Source of the DNA: Trypanosoma brucei gambiense DAL972
Taxonomy: Eukaryota; Euglenozoa; Kinetoplastea; Trypanosomatida; Trypanosomatidae
Reading direction: 5' to 3'
Assembly: GCF_000210295.1 (NCBI RefSeq)
Contig: NC_026743.1
Span: 3,286,001-3,350,000, forward strand
DNA length: 64,000 bases
The position numbers and the translations under genes are program-made. Below, piece by piece: positions 30,502 through 40,336 of this stretch (positions are counted from its first letter, which is position 1; each line of letters begins with the position of its first letter). A model generated the notes under the pieces. It searched no databases and was not told the origin of the DNA. It was given only the letters and a program-made list of their open reading frames with translations.

Positions 30502-31500
30502 TCAAACAGTATCATTGTCGTTTGGCGATCCGCTACGGCGGCGGGGCGGCTCCAGACGGCGGGGCACTAGATAGCCTTCACCACTTCTCACACGGAAGAA
30601 AATATTAACAGAGAAGGCACCGATGACCAGACCGATGACGCTTCCACCCAAAATATCGGAAAAATGATGACGATTGTCACGGGTCCTTGAGGCCGCAACA
30701 CATATCGCAAGATAAATTGGAAACATGCTCAGGATGATACGCCACACGGGGCCGCTGTTAAAAGCACGTGATAAACCAAGGAAATACATTGTCAGTGGCG
30801 TAAATGCAGCAAATGCGCAACTGCTGTGACCTGAAGGAAATGACAGACGGCCTTCTCTGGCGTGGTCGCACACACCTACCAATGACGACGTCGCGTTGTA
30901 GCCCTCACTCTTCAACCGATCAAGGAAATCGGGACGAAGTCTTCCAGCGTAAATTTTAAGTACATCGACAATGCCAAGCGAAAAGAAAAAGGCGAAAACG
31001 ACCGAAAGAATCCACAGGTTAATCACCTGATCGACAATAAACTTTCGCTGCACCTTCCTCTCAAAGGAAGGAGCTGGTGGTAGATTTTCCAAACCATTGC
31101 GTTCCCTCACAGAAGCGCCGCCTCTGTTGGCGGCTCTCTCTTCCGACAAAACGTTCGTAGAAGACGTGATGGAATTAGATGATGGTTCAGGCAATTGCTC
31201 GTCCATATACCACTCCCCTACCGGGGAGTAACGCTCACGCATTTTCTCGATTATAAAGATAAATAAACATGATAAAAGAGCCATAACTACGAGACTCCAG
31301 TCAGGGAAAGTCTCCTTCTTGGCAAAAGAATTGCTGATACTCAGATCGTCCCACGAGAAGGTGCGGCAGTATGGGCGGATCAGTCTCCCAAGGAGAAATC
31401 CAGTTGCACCGAAACAGAAAGCGACAAGGTAATCCAACAACCGAAGCACTTTCGCATAGTACAAGTAAACGGCAAAAGAGGAACGACCTCCAGTGACCAT
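30502..31500 (-). CDS. PAP2-family lipid phosphate phosphatase
   Basis: A 332-residue protein starting at an ATG, with about six membrane segments. The three PAP2 phosphatase motifs are present in order: KIYAGRLRPDF near 187-197 (motif 1, K-x6-RP), the PSGHSS core near 222-228 (motif 2), and SRTRDNRHHFSD near 270-281 (motif 3, S-R-x5-H-x3-D). The catalytic histidines lie in motifs 2 and 3. A polar Ser/Glu-rich loop of about 50 residues separates membrane segments 2 and 3. Family role: dephosphorylates phosphatidic acid, lysophosphatidic acid or sphingoid phosphates at ER, Golgi or plasma membrane. The exact substrate is unknown. Confidence 0.92.
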   Translation of the reverse strand: MVTGGRSSFAVYLYYAKVLRLLDYLVAFCFGATGFLLGRLIRPYCRTFSWDDLSISNSFAKKETFPDWSLVVMALLSCLFIFIIEKMRERYSPVGEWYMDEQLPEPSSNSITSSTNVLSEERAANRGGASVRERNGLENLPPAPSFERKVQRKFIVDQVINLWILSVVFAFFFSLGIVDVLKIYAGRLRPDFLDRLKSEGYNATSSLVGVCDHAREGRLSFPSGHSSCAFAAFTPLTMYFLGLSRAFNSGPVWRIILSMFPIYLAICVAASRTRDNRHHFSDILGGSVIGLVIGAFSVNIFFRVRSGEGYLVPRRLEPPRRRSGSPNDNDTV

Positions 31501-32660
31501 TTTCGCACTTCTTGAAATGATTAATTACTCCCAAGAACTACGACTTGTATCAAACACGGGGGAAAAGCAAAATGTAGAGAGCACTAAAGGAAGACAACAA
31601 ACTCGGAAAGAAAATACCAGGCCAGAAAATAGGCGGTCCTTCACTATCACCAAACAGCAAACATCACACAACCATACGGTCTGCAAATGCATTATTATGA
31701 AACTCAGTGCGCTGCGCCACATTGGCACGGTAACAAGAGGCACACGGCACAAAAAAAGACCATACCACACAACTGCCACCCACAATAACATCCACAAGCC
31801 GACAACACGGGGCTCAGCTTTAATGATACTGACAAGTGCACTCCGGTAAGTGTAGTGATATTTTTCAAGAAGCATAACATAAGTCTCACTTCTACACCAC
31901 CGATAACGCGTGCAAATAAGCCTGGCGGTGAAACTCCAACGCAAGTACGAGCAAGCACAACAAACACCTGGTGGCACAATAAGGAATATCACAGGGAAGA
32001 AACTAGAAGAAAGGAGGATAGACGGTGTGTACACAAGGCACCGACATACTCGCCTCGCCTCTTGGAAAGCCACCACCCACAACGCACCACCAAAAAGGCA
32101 TGCCGTGGCTACGGGCCTCCTCAGAAATAGAAGGTAACACTGAAGAAACAGCAATGGGGGAAATTACTGCAGGTACGTGTCAGTCAAGTACAGCACTGTT
32201 GCTGAAAGCGTTGGTATCAATCAGCACTAAGTTGTCACTCAGTCGCGCACTACAACTTCTGTCCCCATACACAGCCATGCAGCAGAACATCTCCGCCACA
32301 TGTATCACCCCACAATGCATGCAAAGCACGGTGTGGGGCGGTTGTATGGGCATCGATACAGCAACAGTGAATAAAGATGCAGCGTAAACACACATAGCAG
32401 GAAGGAGTTAGGGACGGTAAATGCCGGTACAATCAACACCGCTGCTCAACATTTGTACACATTCAAGAGTCCTCATTGGGTGTGTCGGTCCGCCTGTCGT
32501 TAGACAGTTTCTCATCGTCGCAGCGGTGTCGTGCCCATAGCATGTCACATTTCGCATAGTCCAATGATCCAAGAGTCAAAAGAGAAGGGAAAAAAGAGTA
32601 ACGAGGGGAAGAAGGGAGGAATCAGATAGATTGGTAAACGCAAAGTTGGTTTCTCGTTCA
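31501..32660. other. Spacer (1.2 kb)
   Basis: Presumed PAP2 5' UTR and the 3' UTR of the 125-residue gene. A 209-codon minus-strand frame (31525-32154) is open but begins at TTG. It translates to Cys/Leu/Val-rich sequence typical of pyrimidine-rich UTR and is not accepted. Confidence 0.6.
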
Positions 32661-33038
32661 TTATGGGTCGTCAGTGCGCACTACGACCGTTCTTTCCACT
32701 GCATGCTTGAAAAAGGAAAGATCTTCAAGCTCATTTTGTAATTTCAGTGCGGCCGCTGGGATGAACACTATCCTTGGTGGTGTCTCCCCTTTTGCGGTGT
32801 GGCAATTCCGTATACAGAGCAATGGACGACGAATCTCGACGTACCAAACGGCGTCAGTTTGTGTGGTTACCGATTCGTAGCAATTATTTATGAACTGCCG
32901 CTTCCTCTTGACAAGCAACTCCACAAATCTTTCTCTCGCCACACCCGCAATGCGCGCGCAGCGTTGCAGCTCCTGACTGAAGTAGATTATTATTGGCGGT
33001 AAGGCACAATACCAGATGCAATAAAAAGTACAGCACAT
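32661..33038 (-). CDS. Possible small hypothetical protein, 125 aa
   Basis: Starts at an ATG; an in-frame TAA lies ten codons upstream. The N-terminal 20 residues are Cys/Ile/Tyr-rich. The rest is balanced and charged, like a folded protein: RFVELLVKRKRQFINN is a basic helix, then AVWYVEIRRPLLCI and PRIVFIPAAALKLQNELEDL. A strong polypyrimidine tract on the coding strand at about 33250-33269, with AG near 33138, could supply trans-splicing. No family was recognised. It could be genuine and short, or a chance frame in the TBCB 3' UTR. Confidence 0.42.
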   Translation of the reverse strand: MCCTFYCIWYCALPPIIIYFSQELQRCARIAGVARERFVELLVKRKRQFINNCYESVTTQTDAVWYVEIRRPLLCIRNCHTAKGETPPRIVFIPAAALKLQNELEDLSFFKHAVERTVVVRTDDP

Positions 33039-33640
33039 ATGCTCTCCATATCGAGTCCTCTCACAGTTTTAGCCGCGGTGCTAGCTTTATCTCACACTAA
33101 TGAAACCACAATTTAATGGCATGCGCGACCTATTCTGACTGCGACGGGGGTCGACAGGCGGTAGAAACATTCGTTTCCGACGGATCATGTGGAAAAGAAC
33201 GATGAGGGACCGCAGCAGAAGGTAGACGGCATTCGAAGGTGTGTGTTAAGCGAGGAGAGGAGGAAGAGTGCCGGTTTGACAGATTGAAGTAGATGTGCAT
33301 CGCTCGAAACACCATTCCACCGGTGCGTAAAACGGTGGGAAATACGGGCCGCAACAAAGGAGACCCACAACATGATGTCTGAGGGTTATGATACCTTTTT
33401 TCGTCCTAAGTCATTTCGCAACGGTCGACATGTGTGCTTGGACACTGTCGCTTTAAAAATGCAAAATCAAGAAGTGATAGAAAGTATATCCGCAAACAGA
33501 TGCGTGCGTGGACACTTTCCAGCAAATAGGGGGTAAAAGAAACACCAGAGGGTTTTGTGACACACTCCGTCCTGACAGCCACCTAATCGACCACTCAAAT
33601 AGAGTGCAATCACCCACACAGATATTAAATTAATGCCCTC
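33039..33640. other. Spacer
   Basis: About 600 bases between the 125-residue frame and the TBCB stop. It contains the purine-rich tract at 33250-33269. Two short minus-strand frames (33130-33357, 33185-33373) overlap each other and show no protein-like pattern. Confidence 0.6.
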
Positions 33641-34339
33641 TTAAAACATCTCCGGGGGAAAGTCACCAACCTCCACTTGGTCGGGACGCAGGAAGCCTCC
33701 GTAGTTCGGCTGGCACTGGAACACACGTGTTCCCTTCACAGTACCATCCCCCTTACCAACCGGCTCATCGAATTCGACACCAACCCAATAGCCAGGTTTA
33801 AGTGATGCAACTCGACCGACGAAACGCACTGAGCCAAGGCGGTCCCCAGGGCGACACAGGCAACGGTCCCCCACATGTATTGTCTCTGCTTTTTCCTTGT
33901 AACTGTCATCATCGAGTTCCTTTGGAAGTTCAATGCCCTCACGCTCGGCCTCAGCACGTTGTTGAGCAATCATACGCTGGCGAAAAGCCCTAGCATTGTC
34001 CTCCCGCTTGCTGTACGCCTCTTCACTTATCTCATATTTCTCCACTTGGGAGACGTCATCGAAGTTTTCCACCTTCGCAGATGGTTGGAGATCCACTACG
34101 TGTATGACGAATTCATCACGGCACTGATAGTACCCTAACTGCTTGTCATTCGCCATGTTTTTCTCTATTGTGATGCCGCGGTCGTCAATAAGTTGAAGTT
34201 GCATGTATTCCGGAGGAGTGGCAAAGTGAGTAAATACGTTTTCCTTTATACTTTCAATTGTTTGTGCGAGTCCGTAGCGCTTCTCAGGGACTCGCATCCT
34301 ACTAGCGGAATGCGTAAGCGATACTTTAACAACGGACAT
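33641..34339 (-). CDS. TBCB: Tubulin-folding cofactor B (UBL plus CAP-Gly)
   Basis: A 232-residue protein from the ATG at 34339. Residues 1-95 form a ubiquitin-like domain (MSVVKVSLTHSASRMRVPEKRY; ENVFTHFATPPEYMQLQLID). The central helix at about 100-145 is charged (EAYSKREDNARAFRQRMIAQQ), as in cofactor B. The C-terminal CAP-Gly domain includes GDRCLCRPGDRLGSVRFVGRV, GYWVGVEFDEP, the GKGDG version of the GKNDG motif, and FQCQPNYGGFLRPDQVEVGDFP. Family role: binds alpha-tubulin after the chaperonin and hands it to cofactor E in tubulin heterodimer assembly. The usual acidic/aromatic tail of animal TBCB is shortened to PPEMF. Confidence 0.93.
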   Translation of the reverse strand: MSVVKVSLTHSASRMRVPEKRYGLAQTIESIKENVFTHFATPPEYMQLQLIDDRGITIEKNMANDKQLGYYQCRDEFVIHVVDLQPSAKVENFDDVSQVEKYEISEEAYSKREDNARAFRQRMIAQQRAEAEREGIELPKELDDDSYKEKAETIHVGDRCLCRPGDRLGSVRFVGRVASLKPGYWVGVEFDEPVGKGDGTVKGTRVFQCQPNYGGFLRPDQVEVGDFPPEMF

Positions 34340-34808
34340 GTTCTTAGACCACGGAGTGTGACCACCAGGTAGATTCAATTGTGCTTTCTATCCTTCCCTG
34401 TTTATTTGGCTACTACAAGGTAATGGAAAACTGTATTGCGAAAGCGAATTAGAAGCGAAGATCGGTGTCTCGACACACCAGAGCACTATGTATTACGTCA
34501 AACAAAATATTATTTTCCCTCTTTTGAGTACTTACGGTACCAAAGTGGAGCACATCACCCTACAGAGGAAACCTAAACACCCGATGTGTATCATCACCTG
34601 CTTCAAAATCAATTTCGAGGTAATCTACATGATGATCGGCCAAATATTTCCATGTGTGAATGAAATCTCTTTCACTCCTTGCCTTTCGACCTTCCAGCAC
34701 CACTCACAGTTGGGGCTGGATCTATTTTGCACACTACAAGTGAGCACAGAACATCTGTTGGCGTATAGGATTGTACATGGATATGGGAATAACACTCTAA
34801 TTTCTTAC
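34340..34808. other. Spacer
   Basis: 470 bases between the TBCB start and the PF20 stop. The short plus-strand frame here lacks any support. Presumed UTRs. Confidence 0.7.
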
Positions 34809-36578
34809 TCAGCACCAGTACCTCACCACGCCATCACTCCCACCACTTACTATAAAGGCGTTGGATGACCAATCAAATACGGCGCATTGCACACCATCTT
34901 CATGACCAACGAGCTCCGTAACGGTGGACTTTGTTACATCAATGAGTTTAATATTTGTGTCATCGCTTGAGACAAGCAGGTACGTACCATTGCGGTCAGA
35001 TGCTATATGATTGGCTGGATATGGACCGCACGCAACCGTAAGGTGCTGTTCCATGCGACGGGTGTCCCATAGCATCACAACACCATCTGCGTCACAGGTC
35101 GCCACATTGGTGGTTGGACCTACTGTAGTTACCGACTGCACTGCGTTCCGATGTCCGTATAGTGTTTGTGAGCAGCAGTTCGCCCGTACGTCCCAAAGAG
35201 ACACTGTTTTGTCGCCGCTTACAGTGCAAAGAGTGTTGGTGTACTGCCTCCAGGCCACACCATTCACAGCATCAACATGCCCACGAAGCGTTTGCCGGCA
35301 CTTGCCAGTGGTAACATCCCAAACGCGAGCGGTTTGATCAAGTGAACCACTGGCCAGGAGAAGACCCGTCTCTTGAAAGTCCAGACACCACACACCATCA
35401 CAATGAGCCTTCAAAGTCAACCTGCAGCCATTTTTGGCGAAATCCCACAACTTCACCGTTTTATCGCCGGATGCTGTGGCAACCATGGTCCCAGTGGGGT
35501 GCATAACGACAGATGACACCCAACTTTTGTGACCGTCACCTGACATCACAAGTTCGCCTTGCGGGAGCGCCGAAAGCCGCCAGGTTCCGTCATCACTAGA
35601 AGTGACGACAGCCGGCTTCTCCGGGTGCATGGCTATCTTTGTAACAGGCATGGAATGTGCCTTAAATGAGGACTGACATATCCACGATGACGGCTCAGTC
35701 GGGGCAAGGAAAGCGCCAGAAGCATTGGCGGGCCTCCGTCTTTCGTCCGGTGGCCATCGGAAGGTGTCAGCCGCGGCATCACCGGCTCTCGTCGCCGACT
35801 TGCCCCCCTTTGTGCCCGATTTTGTACCGTCTACCTTAGCCACTTGCTTATCCCTTTGTCTTGGACTGGGTTCCTTGGTGCGGGTTGTTTCGTGCAACTT
35901 TAACTGTTGCTCCAAGGATTCTACCTGCTTCTCCAGCTTCAAAACCTTGGCCTCTAGTTTATCCCTCTCTATTGAAAGCATTGTCTTACCCTTGTGAAGC
36001 GCCTCGCATTTCTGGCGAAGTTCATTGAGTGTTGGATTAAGGTCTTCAGCATGGCTTTGCGCCTGGCGGAGGAGCTTTAACAGTTTATTCTTTTCTTGCA
36101 CCACACGGTTATGGTTGGCTCGATGAAAGTCACGTTCTTTCTTTGACTGAAGAAACTGCTTTGTGGTTTTCGTGGTTAACTCCGCATGTTGGCGGAGCTG
36201 ATTCTCCAAAACGTCGATTCGATTGTGGAGTGCGGCAGTTTCGAGATAGTTGTCCGCGAATACCGGTGCGTCTTTCAGAGGCTTGGACCCATATTTCTCG
36301 TACCACTCAATTTCAAATATGTCCATGGTTCGGTGCATTCCATTCCGAAGAAAAAAATTTCGAAGAAAATCATCTGATGACTCGGGGACACGCTTAAGAA
36401 CGGCTCGGGGTGGTGGTGGCATTCCACGCTCGCGGTTCTTTTGCACCACTCGCTGAAATGAGTCGTAGTCCATGTCATCAACCTTTGCATATGCCTCACC
36501 ACATGCGGTCGCCTCCCCCCGAGTCCACTCGTCGTCGAGCGTCACGGTGCCCGTGGAAACCTCGCCGACCTGCGCCAT
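34809..36578 (-). CDS. PF20: PF20/SPAG16 axonemal central-pair WD-repeat protein
   Basis: A 589-residue protein starting at an ATG. Residues about 55-90 (SSDDFLRNFFLRNGMHRTMDIFEIEWYEKYG) are a characteristic PF20/SPAG16 N-terminal segment. A coiled coil runs from about 110 to 240, followed by a basic Ser/Thr/Lys linker to about 295. Seven WD40 repeats fill about 300-589, with recurrent GH...V and KTVKLWDF, QTARVWDV, KTVSLWDV, GVVMLWDT endings. Family role: an inter-microtubule bridge component of the flagellar central pair. T. brucei PF20 is needed for central-pair integrity and motility, from published work recalled here. The length is close to Chlamydomonas PF20. Confidence 0.95.
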   Translation of the reverse strand: MAQVGEVSTGTVTLDDEWTRGEATACGEAYAKVDDMDYDSFQRVVQKNRERGMPPPPRAVLKRVPESSDDFLRNFFLRNGMHRTMDIFEIEWYEKYGSKPLKDAPVFADNYLETAALHNRIDVLENQLRQHAELTTKTTKQFLQSKKERDFHRANHNRVVQEKNKLLKLLRQAQSHAEDLNPTLNELRQKCEALHKGKTMLSIERDKLEAKVLKLEKQVESLEQQLKLHETTRTKEPSPRQRDKQVAKVDGTKSGTKGGKSATRAGDAAADTFRWPPDERRRPANASGAFLAPTEPSSWICQSSFKAHSMPVTKIAMHPEKPAVVTSSDDGTWRLSALPQGELVMSGDGHKSWVSSVVMHPTGTMVATASGDKTVKLWDFAKNGCRLTLKAHCDGVWCLDFQETGLLLASGSLDQTARVWDVTTGKCRQTLRGHVDAVNGVAWRQYTNTLCTVSGDKTVSLWDVRANCCSQTLYGHRNAVQSVTTVGPTTNVATCDADGVVMLWDTRRMEQHLTVACGPYPANHIASDRNGTYLLVSSDDTNIKLIDVTKSTVTELVGHEDGVQCAVFDWSSNAFIVSGGSDGVVRYWC

Positions 36579-36889
36579 GTAAACGTGACAAAAGACGTGA
36601 ACCCCCGGGCGGCACTAATTCTACTAAACCTCAGGTAACTTTTACACTAGTGAAGGAAACACCGTGAGAAAAAATAACTGCTATGTTACAACCATCAACA
36701 AATACACGTAAACCCACAAATATGTGTGTGCATATACATAAATATCTTCAGGTTCTGGAGCAGTTGTATTAAGCTATGCTTTAAATCCTGGAACAAAGTA
36801 AAATATTACGAACTAAAAGCTGTGGAGTAAGTAAGGAAGCAGCAAAAATGTGTAGTCCCTCAACAAAAGGGAAAGTAAGCTGACCAAAC
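36579..36889. other. Spacer
   Basis: About 310 bases, AT-rich, between the PF20 start and the UNG stop. No feature beyond presumed UTRs. Confidence 0.7.
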
Positions 36890-37783
36890 CTACTTTCCCT
36901 TACTGAGGCATACGGGCAGCTTCCAGTCTATGGGAGAAAGCTTCTTTTCTACGAGAGCTGTGTTGCATTTTGAAAAGGGACGAGATCCCCACCACTTGGC
37001 GGCACTTAGAGGGGAAGGGTGAGCGCATTCTATGACCACGTGGCGTTTTCGATCTATCAACGAAATTTTTCGTTTGGCAAAACCTCCCCAAAGCAAAAAC
37101 ACAAGCGGATTTTTGTGTTTCTCCGAAAGCAGGCGAATAACGTCATCGGTAAAGGTCTGCCAACCACATGTGGCGTGAGAGTTAGCCTTGTGTATTTCTA
37201 CAGTAAGTGTCGCATTAAGCATCAACACCCCCTGTTCCGCCCAATGTTGTAAGTACCCGTGCTGCGGCGCCACAAAGCCTGGAATATCAGTTGCCAATTC
37301 TTTGTACATGTTGATTAAGCTCGGCGGCGGTGGCACTCCAGGAAGAACGGAGAAGCACAACCCGTGTGCTTGACCAACATTGTGGTAGGGGTCCTGCCCA
37401 AGCAGCACGACCTTCAGCATGTCAAGTGGCGTGCTGTTGAAGGCCGAGAAAATCATTTCACGTGGGGGGAGTATCGTTTTTCCTGCATTCAATTCCCCCT
37501 CCAAGAACTTCTCTATGCGTTCAAAGTTGCTGGAAGTAGTAAGTGGCTTGAGAAAAGCCTTCCATCCAGGATCAACAATAAGGGAAGCGAGGGCACCGTT
37601 ATTCTCTTTCGCCACCCTCGCCCTGGTCAAGTTGCTTGCACCACCGTTCGCTACTTGATCCTCTGCGGTCCGCTTCCGCGAAGAAGCCGAGGGTTGCCCG
37701 GATTCCGTCTTGCTGCCCACTTCCTCTGTGGTTGCATTGTCACCTTTCTTAGAGACGAAGTCAAACAGTGTCCGTTGCACCAT
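36890..37783 (-). CDS. UNG: Uracil-DNA glycosylase, nuclear UNG2-like
   Basis: A 297-residue protein starting at an ATG. The family 1 UDG water-activating loop GQDPYHNVGQAHGLCFS is at about 129-145 (catalytic D131). LMLNATLTVE is near 187-196. The minor-groove loop HPSPLSAAKWWG is at about 255-266 (catalytic H255). The N-terminal 80 residues are disordered and charged. They begin with QRTLFDFV, a close match to a PIP box (Q-x2-L-x2-F-hydrophobic) as in human UNG2, and contain a basic RKR stretch. So it is probably nuclear and linked to PCNA at replication forks. Family role: removes uracil from DNA, the first step of base excision repair. Confidence 0.95.
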   Translation of the reverse strand: MVQRTLFDFVSKKGDNATTEEVGSKTESGQPSASSRKRTAEDQVANGGASNLTRARVAKENNGALASLIVDPGWKAFLKPLTTSSNFERIEKFLEGELNAGKTILPPREMIFSAFNSTPLDMLKVVLLGQDPYHNVGQAHGLCFSVLPGVPPPPSLINMYKELATDIPGFVAPQHGYLQHWAEQGVLMLNATLTVEIHKANSHATCGWQTFTDDVIRLLSEKHKNPLVFLLWGGFAKRKISLIDRKRHVVIECAHPSPLSAAKWWGSRPFSKCNTALVEKKLSPIDWKLPVCLSKGK

Positions 37784-38287
37784 TGGTGGGCTTCACTACC
37801 TTGCAAGAGGGGAAAAAGCTAGTCCCTCTGATTACTCTTCGACACAGGAAGGGGAAAAGAGCACCATCCACTGGCATTCGGTGGCTTAAGGGTCTCAGAG
37901 TCCAAGCGGGTAAGCGAACAAGAGGTTATAAATGAAGGTTCCATCCGCCAAAAAGATCGTACACACGCTGGGCTCACACACCCAGCAATGGCTCGGCAGT
38001 ACTAGCGCTTCTTGCTGCCCAATTTCCCAAGGCTCCGAGAGTGCTGCTCGTGGAGCGCCGTTGTTGCGTTGAAGACGGTATGCAAGAGTGACATGATCAC
38101 ACCTGCAGCTGCTGGACCTCCCCTGCCCCCTGCAGTTGCAGGCGCGACAAAACACATACTCATCGCCCCCATAACCTCATAGGGGAGGAAAAGGGAGGGA
38201 AAGATAATAACAAGAACAATCCAGGAGAATCCAATGCGTTATAATGTTAAACCACTCCCATCATGAGAGATTGCAAGCTTTGGCTCC
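37784..38287. other. Spacer with UNG splice signal
   Basis: About 500 bases. It contains the candidate UNG acceptor and a second purine-rich plus-strand tract at about 38181-38206. An 86-codon minus-strand frame at 37895-38155 starts at GTG and is not accepted. Confidence 0.65.
37800..37816 (-). promoter_or_regulatory. Candidate trans-splice acceptor of UNG
   Basis: On the coding strand, reading toward the gene, a run of T and C (plus-strand AAGAGGGGAAAAAG) is followed within a few bases by AG at 37801-37800. That is about 16 bases upstream of the UNG ATG and agrees with the chosen start. Confidence 0.55.
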
Positions 38288-38914
38288 CTACGATGGTCCG
38301 AGACTTAGGTGTAGTCTACCCTCCTGTTCATTCCAATGTTGAATGATGTAGCCGTATGCTGAAAGCAATATAGTGATTAATTCGTCAATCGTAGTCAACA
38401 CCTTTCCCTGGTAGCGCACCTCTTGCGAGCCCTCGACGGGCTCCAACGCAGGGAGCTGAGGTTCGATGATAACTCCGCTATTAGTGTTGCCAGCAGAGTA
38501 CCAACGCACAAAAACAGCCTGTGGAAGAGTGCGCCGGAACACACAGCGCTGATATTCAAAGCACCCCAATATGGCCTCTTCCATCTCGGGTAGCTGATAG
38601 TACCGGACGTCATCGAGCAGTTGGTCCCACTCATCAAACCCCTCTGGTAAGTTAAGGGTGCCGGACCGAAGGAAGTTCAAAACATAGCGGAATGTCAACC
38701 CATCGCGATCAATAATGAATGAACCGTCCTCACCTTGTCTCCCCGTACCATTGAGCATTGGACCGAATAACTGGTGGTCACGGAGCTTGCGAAAGGTTTC
38801 ACGTCGAGTTAGGTACAAGACCCCACCAACGTTAAGTGACAACTGCTGTGCCATCTCACCCGTAACATCTAATCCTAAGTTTTGCTGTATCCAACTCATG
38901 GCGATCATCGACAT
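38288..38914 (-). CDS. BTB/POZ (T1, KCTD-type) domain protein
   Basis: A 208-residue protein starting at an ATG; further ATGs at codons 3 and 6 are possible starts. Residues about 24-115 are a T1-type BTB domain: LSLNVGGVLYLTRRETFRKL, then DGSFIIDRDGLTFRYVLNFLRSGTLNLPEGF and LLDDVRYYQLPEMEEAILG. This is the hallmark of KCTD/voltage-gated potassium channel tetramerisation domains. No membrane segment follows, so it is not a channel. The C-terminal 90 residues are mixed strands (VFVRWYSAGNTNSGVIIEPQLP; YGYIIQHWNEQEGRLHL), resembling the KCTD C-terminal domain. Family role: oligomeric adaptors, some for cullin-3 ligases. The partner here is unknown. Confidence 0.88.
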   Translation of the reverse strand: MSMIAMSWIQQNLGLDVTGEMAQQLSLNVGGVLYLTRRETFRKLRDHQLFGPMLNGTGRQGEDGSFIIDRDGLTFRYVLNFLRSGTLNLPEGFDEWDQLLDDVRYYQLPEMEEAILGCFEYQRCVFRRTLPQAVFVRWYSAGNTNSGVIIEPQLPALEPVEGSQEVRYQGKVLTTIDELITILLSAYGYIIQHWNEQEGRLHLSLGPS

Positions 38915-39250
38915 TCAGCTGACTTGCGCCGACACCTGGCAATGCCCTGCACGCAGTCTTCCTAGAAACAATAACTCAAAAAGGATACTTGGTTGATGAT
39001 GTTATTTTGTCGGAAGAGCTATATTTTTCAAAGCGGGGGAGAAAAGTAGTTATTCTCGGCATGCGTCAATGCATTCTAAGAGAGAAAACAACCCCACATT
39101 ACTAACGAAACATGTGCATCAGGACACTAACATAAAACGCTACCGCACCGTGACACGACACAAGACAAGGTGGCCCCTGTAACTAAACATAGACCGATAT
39201 GACCCCGATACCGGGCATTCACGCAACTACGAGTCGCGGCAACGTGAAAC
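38915..39250. other. Spacer
   Basis: About 340 bases between the KCTD-like start and the PPR-like stop, with no recognisable feature. Confidence 0.7.
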
Positions 39251-40336
39251 CTAAAAGCGCCAGCGGCGCTGACGGTACTTTTGCTCGGACCATACGTGAA
39301 TCAGGGCGGCATACGCAGCCGTTATTTCCTCCCTCTCCAATGCAGGTAGTCGTTGCAACACCTCACGCGCTAGCCTCTCCTTTCCACTTTGATCAAGCAC
39401 CGACAGCAATGTTGCGTACGTTACTACATTGGGTTGGGGTGGTTGCAATTTAGGGATTTCAGCGTCCTCTTGCGATTCATCAACTGCCACAGGGGTTCCC
39501 ACTTCTGTCAATGCCTCACAAGCTGGTGCTGAGGACGGCAAGGTCGCTAACTGCAAAGAGTTCATATCGAGTTTTTGCAGAGGATTGGGACCCATCAACC
39601 GGACAACAGCAAGGGCCCCTTCCCAGTCAAGTGCCTTTTCGCACGCAGACAGGCATGCATTATACGCCTCCACCGGCTGCTCCTCAAGCGGAATACGATC
39701 CCGAATAAACTGAATTGCGCGTTGCCAACCGTAGTGCCCATCCACTACGTCGTCGCGCCTAGTATTTGCCAGCAACGCCACCGCATCGGTTAGTACCTTC
39801 GGTGTGTGGCCTCGAAAAATCTCTCCCAGCTGCTCCACCAGGTGCCACTGCCCCGCCCTAGCGCATGTTTCAAGAAGAACAGTAATGTGAGCCACGTTAG
39901 CGGTCACACCCGTACCTTTATCGCCACTACAAGTGGAGGGGTCATTTTGTTGCAAGCTGAGGAATACAGTCCCTTGTTCATCCAACTGGCTTACCTTTAG
40001 AATTCTAGTTACATCGCTAAAAGATTTCAATGCATCTTCCCATGCACGCATACGCTTTGCGACCTGTAAATAGGCAAGAAGATCCTGGCCATTGCGAATG
40101 AGGTTGTTTGATTGATGAATGGACGGACGACCAGCTGCAACGGCCTCATCCCGTTTTTCAAGGAGCGAAAACAGCGATGATACATCGTCGCCACCGTGTG
40201 CTGCTTTACCTACACCAAACTTCGGTGATACCCCTAAGGATTCACCGCTCGATGCACCGCCGGCAAACTTTGTTCCAATTCGGCGTGGGAGCCGCATGGA
40301 CCGCGCAAGGACCTGTTCAAGAGTAAGAGGTGGCAT
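39251..40336 (-). CDS. Pentatricopeptide-repeat-like protein
   Basis: A 361-residue protein from the first ATG. Several degenerate 35-residue helix pairs are visible: DLLAYLQVAKRMRAWEDALKSF near 90-110, HITVLLETCARAGQWHLVEQL near 160-180, AYNACLSACEKALDWEGALAVVRLM near 235-260, and NVVTYATLLSVLDQSGKERLAREVLQRL near 310-337. The last two have classic PPR spacing (NVVTYATLL). The N-terminus is Arg/Pro-rich (PRRIGTKFAGG), compatible with import into the mitochondrion. Family role: sequence-specific RNA binding in mitochondrial RNA processing, stability or translation; trypanosomes have several dozen. The ending YRQRRWRF is short and basic. Confidence 0.82.
   Translation of the reverse strand: MPPLTLEQVLARSMRLPRRIGTKFAGGASSGESLGVSPKFGVGKAAHGGDDVSSLFSLLEKRDEAVAAGRPSIHQSNNLIRNGQDLLAYLQVAKRMRAWEDALKSFSDVTRILKVSQLDEQGTVFLSLQQNDPSTCSGDKGTGVTANVAHITVLLETCARAGQWHLVEQLGEIFRGHTPKVLTDAVALLANTRRDDVVDGHYGWQRAIQFIRDRIPLEEQPVEAYNACLSACEKALDWEGALAVVRLMGPNPLQKLDMNSLQLATLPSSAPACEALTEVGTPVAVDESQEDAEIPKLQPPQPNVVTYATLLSVLDQSGKERLAREVLQRLPALEREEITAAYAALIHVWSEQKYRQRRWRF

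Noticed and set aside
31525..32154. 209-codon open frame on the minus strand between PAP2 and the 125-residue frame
   Set aside because: It begins at TTG, not ATG, and translates to Cys/Val/Leu-rich sequence typical of pyrimidine-rich UTR. It has no domain or protein-like pattern.
33130..33373. Two short minus-strand frames that might be an upstream exon of the 125-residue frame
   Set aside because: Cis-splicing is almost absent in trypanosomes (two well-known genes), and the frames overlap each other with no protein-like pattern.
37895..38155. 86-codon Cys-containing minus-strand frame between UNG and the KCTD-like gene
   Set aside because: The start is GTG with no suitable ATG, and the spacer is small and fully explained by UTRs of the neighbours.
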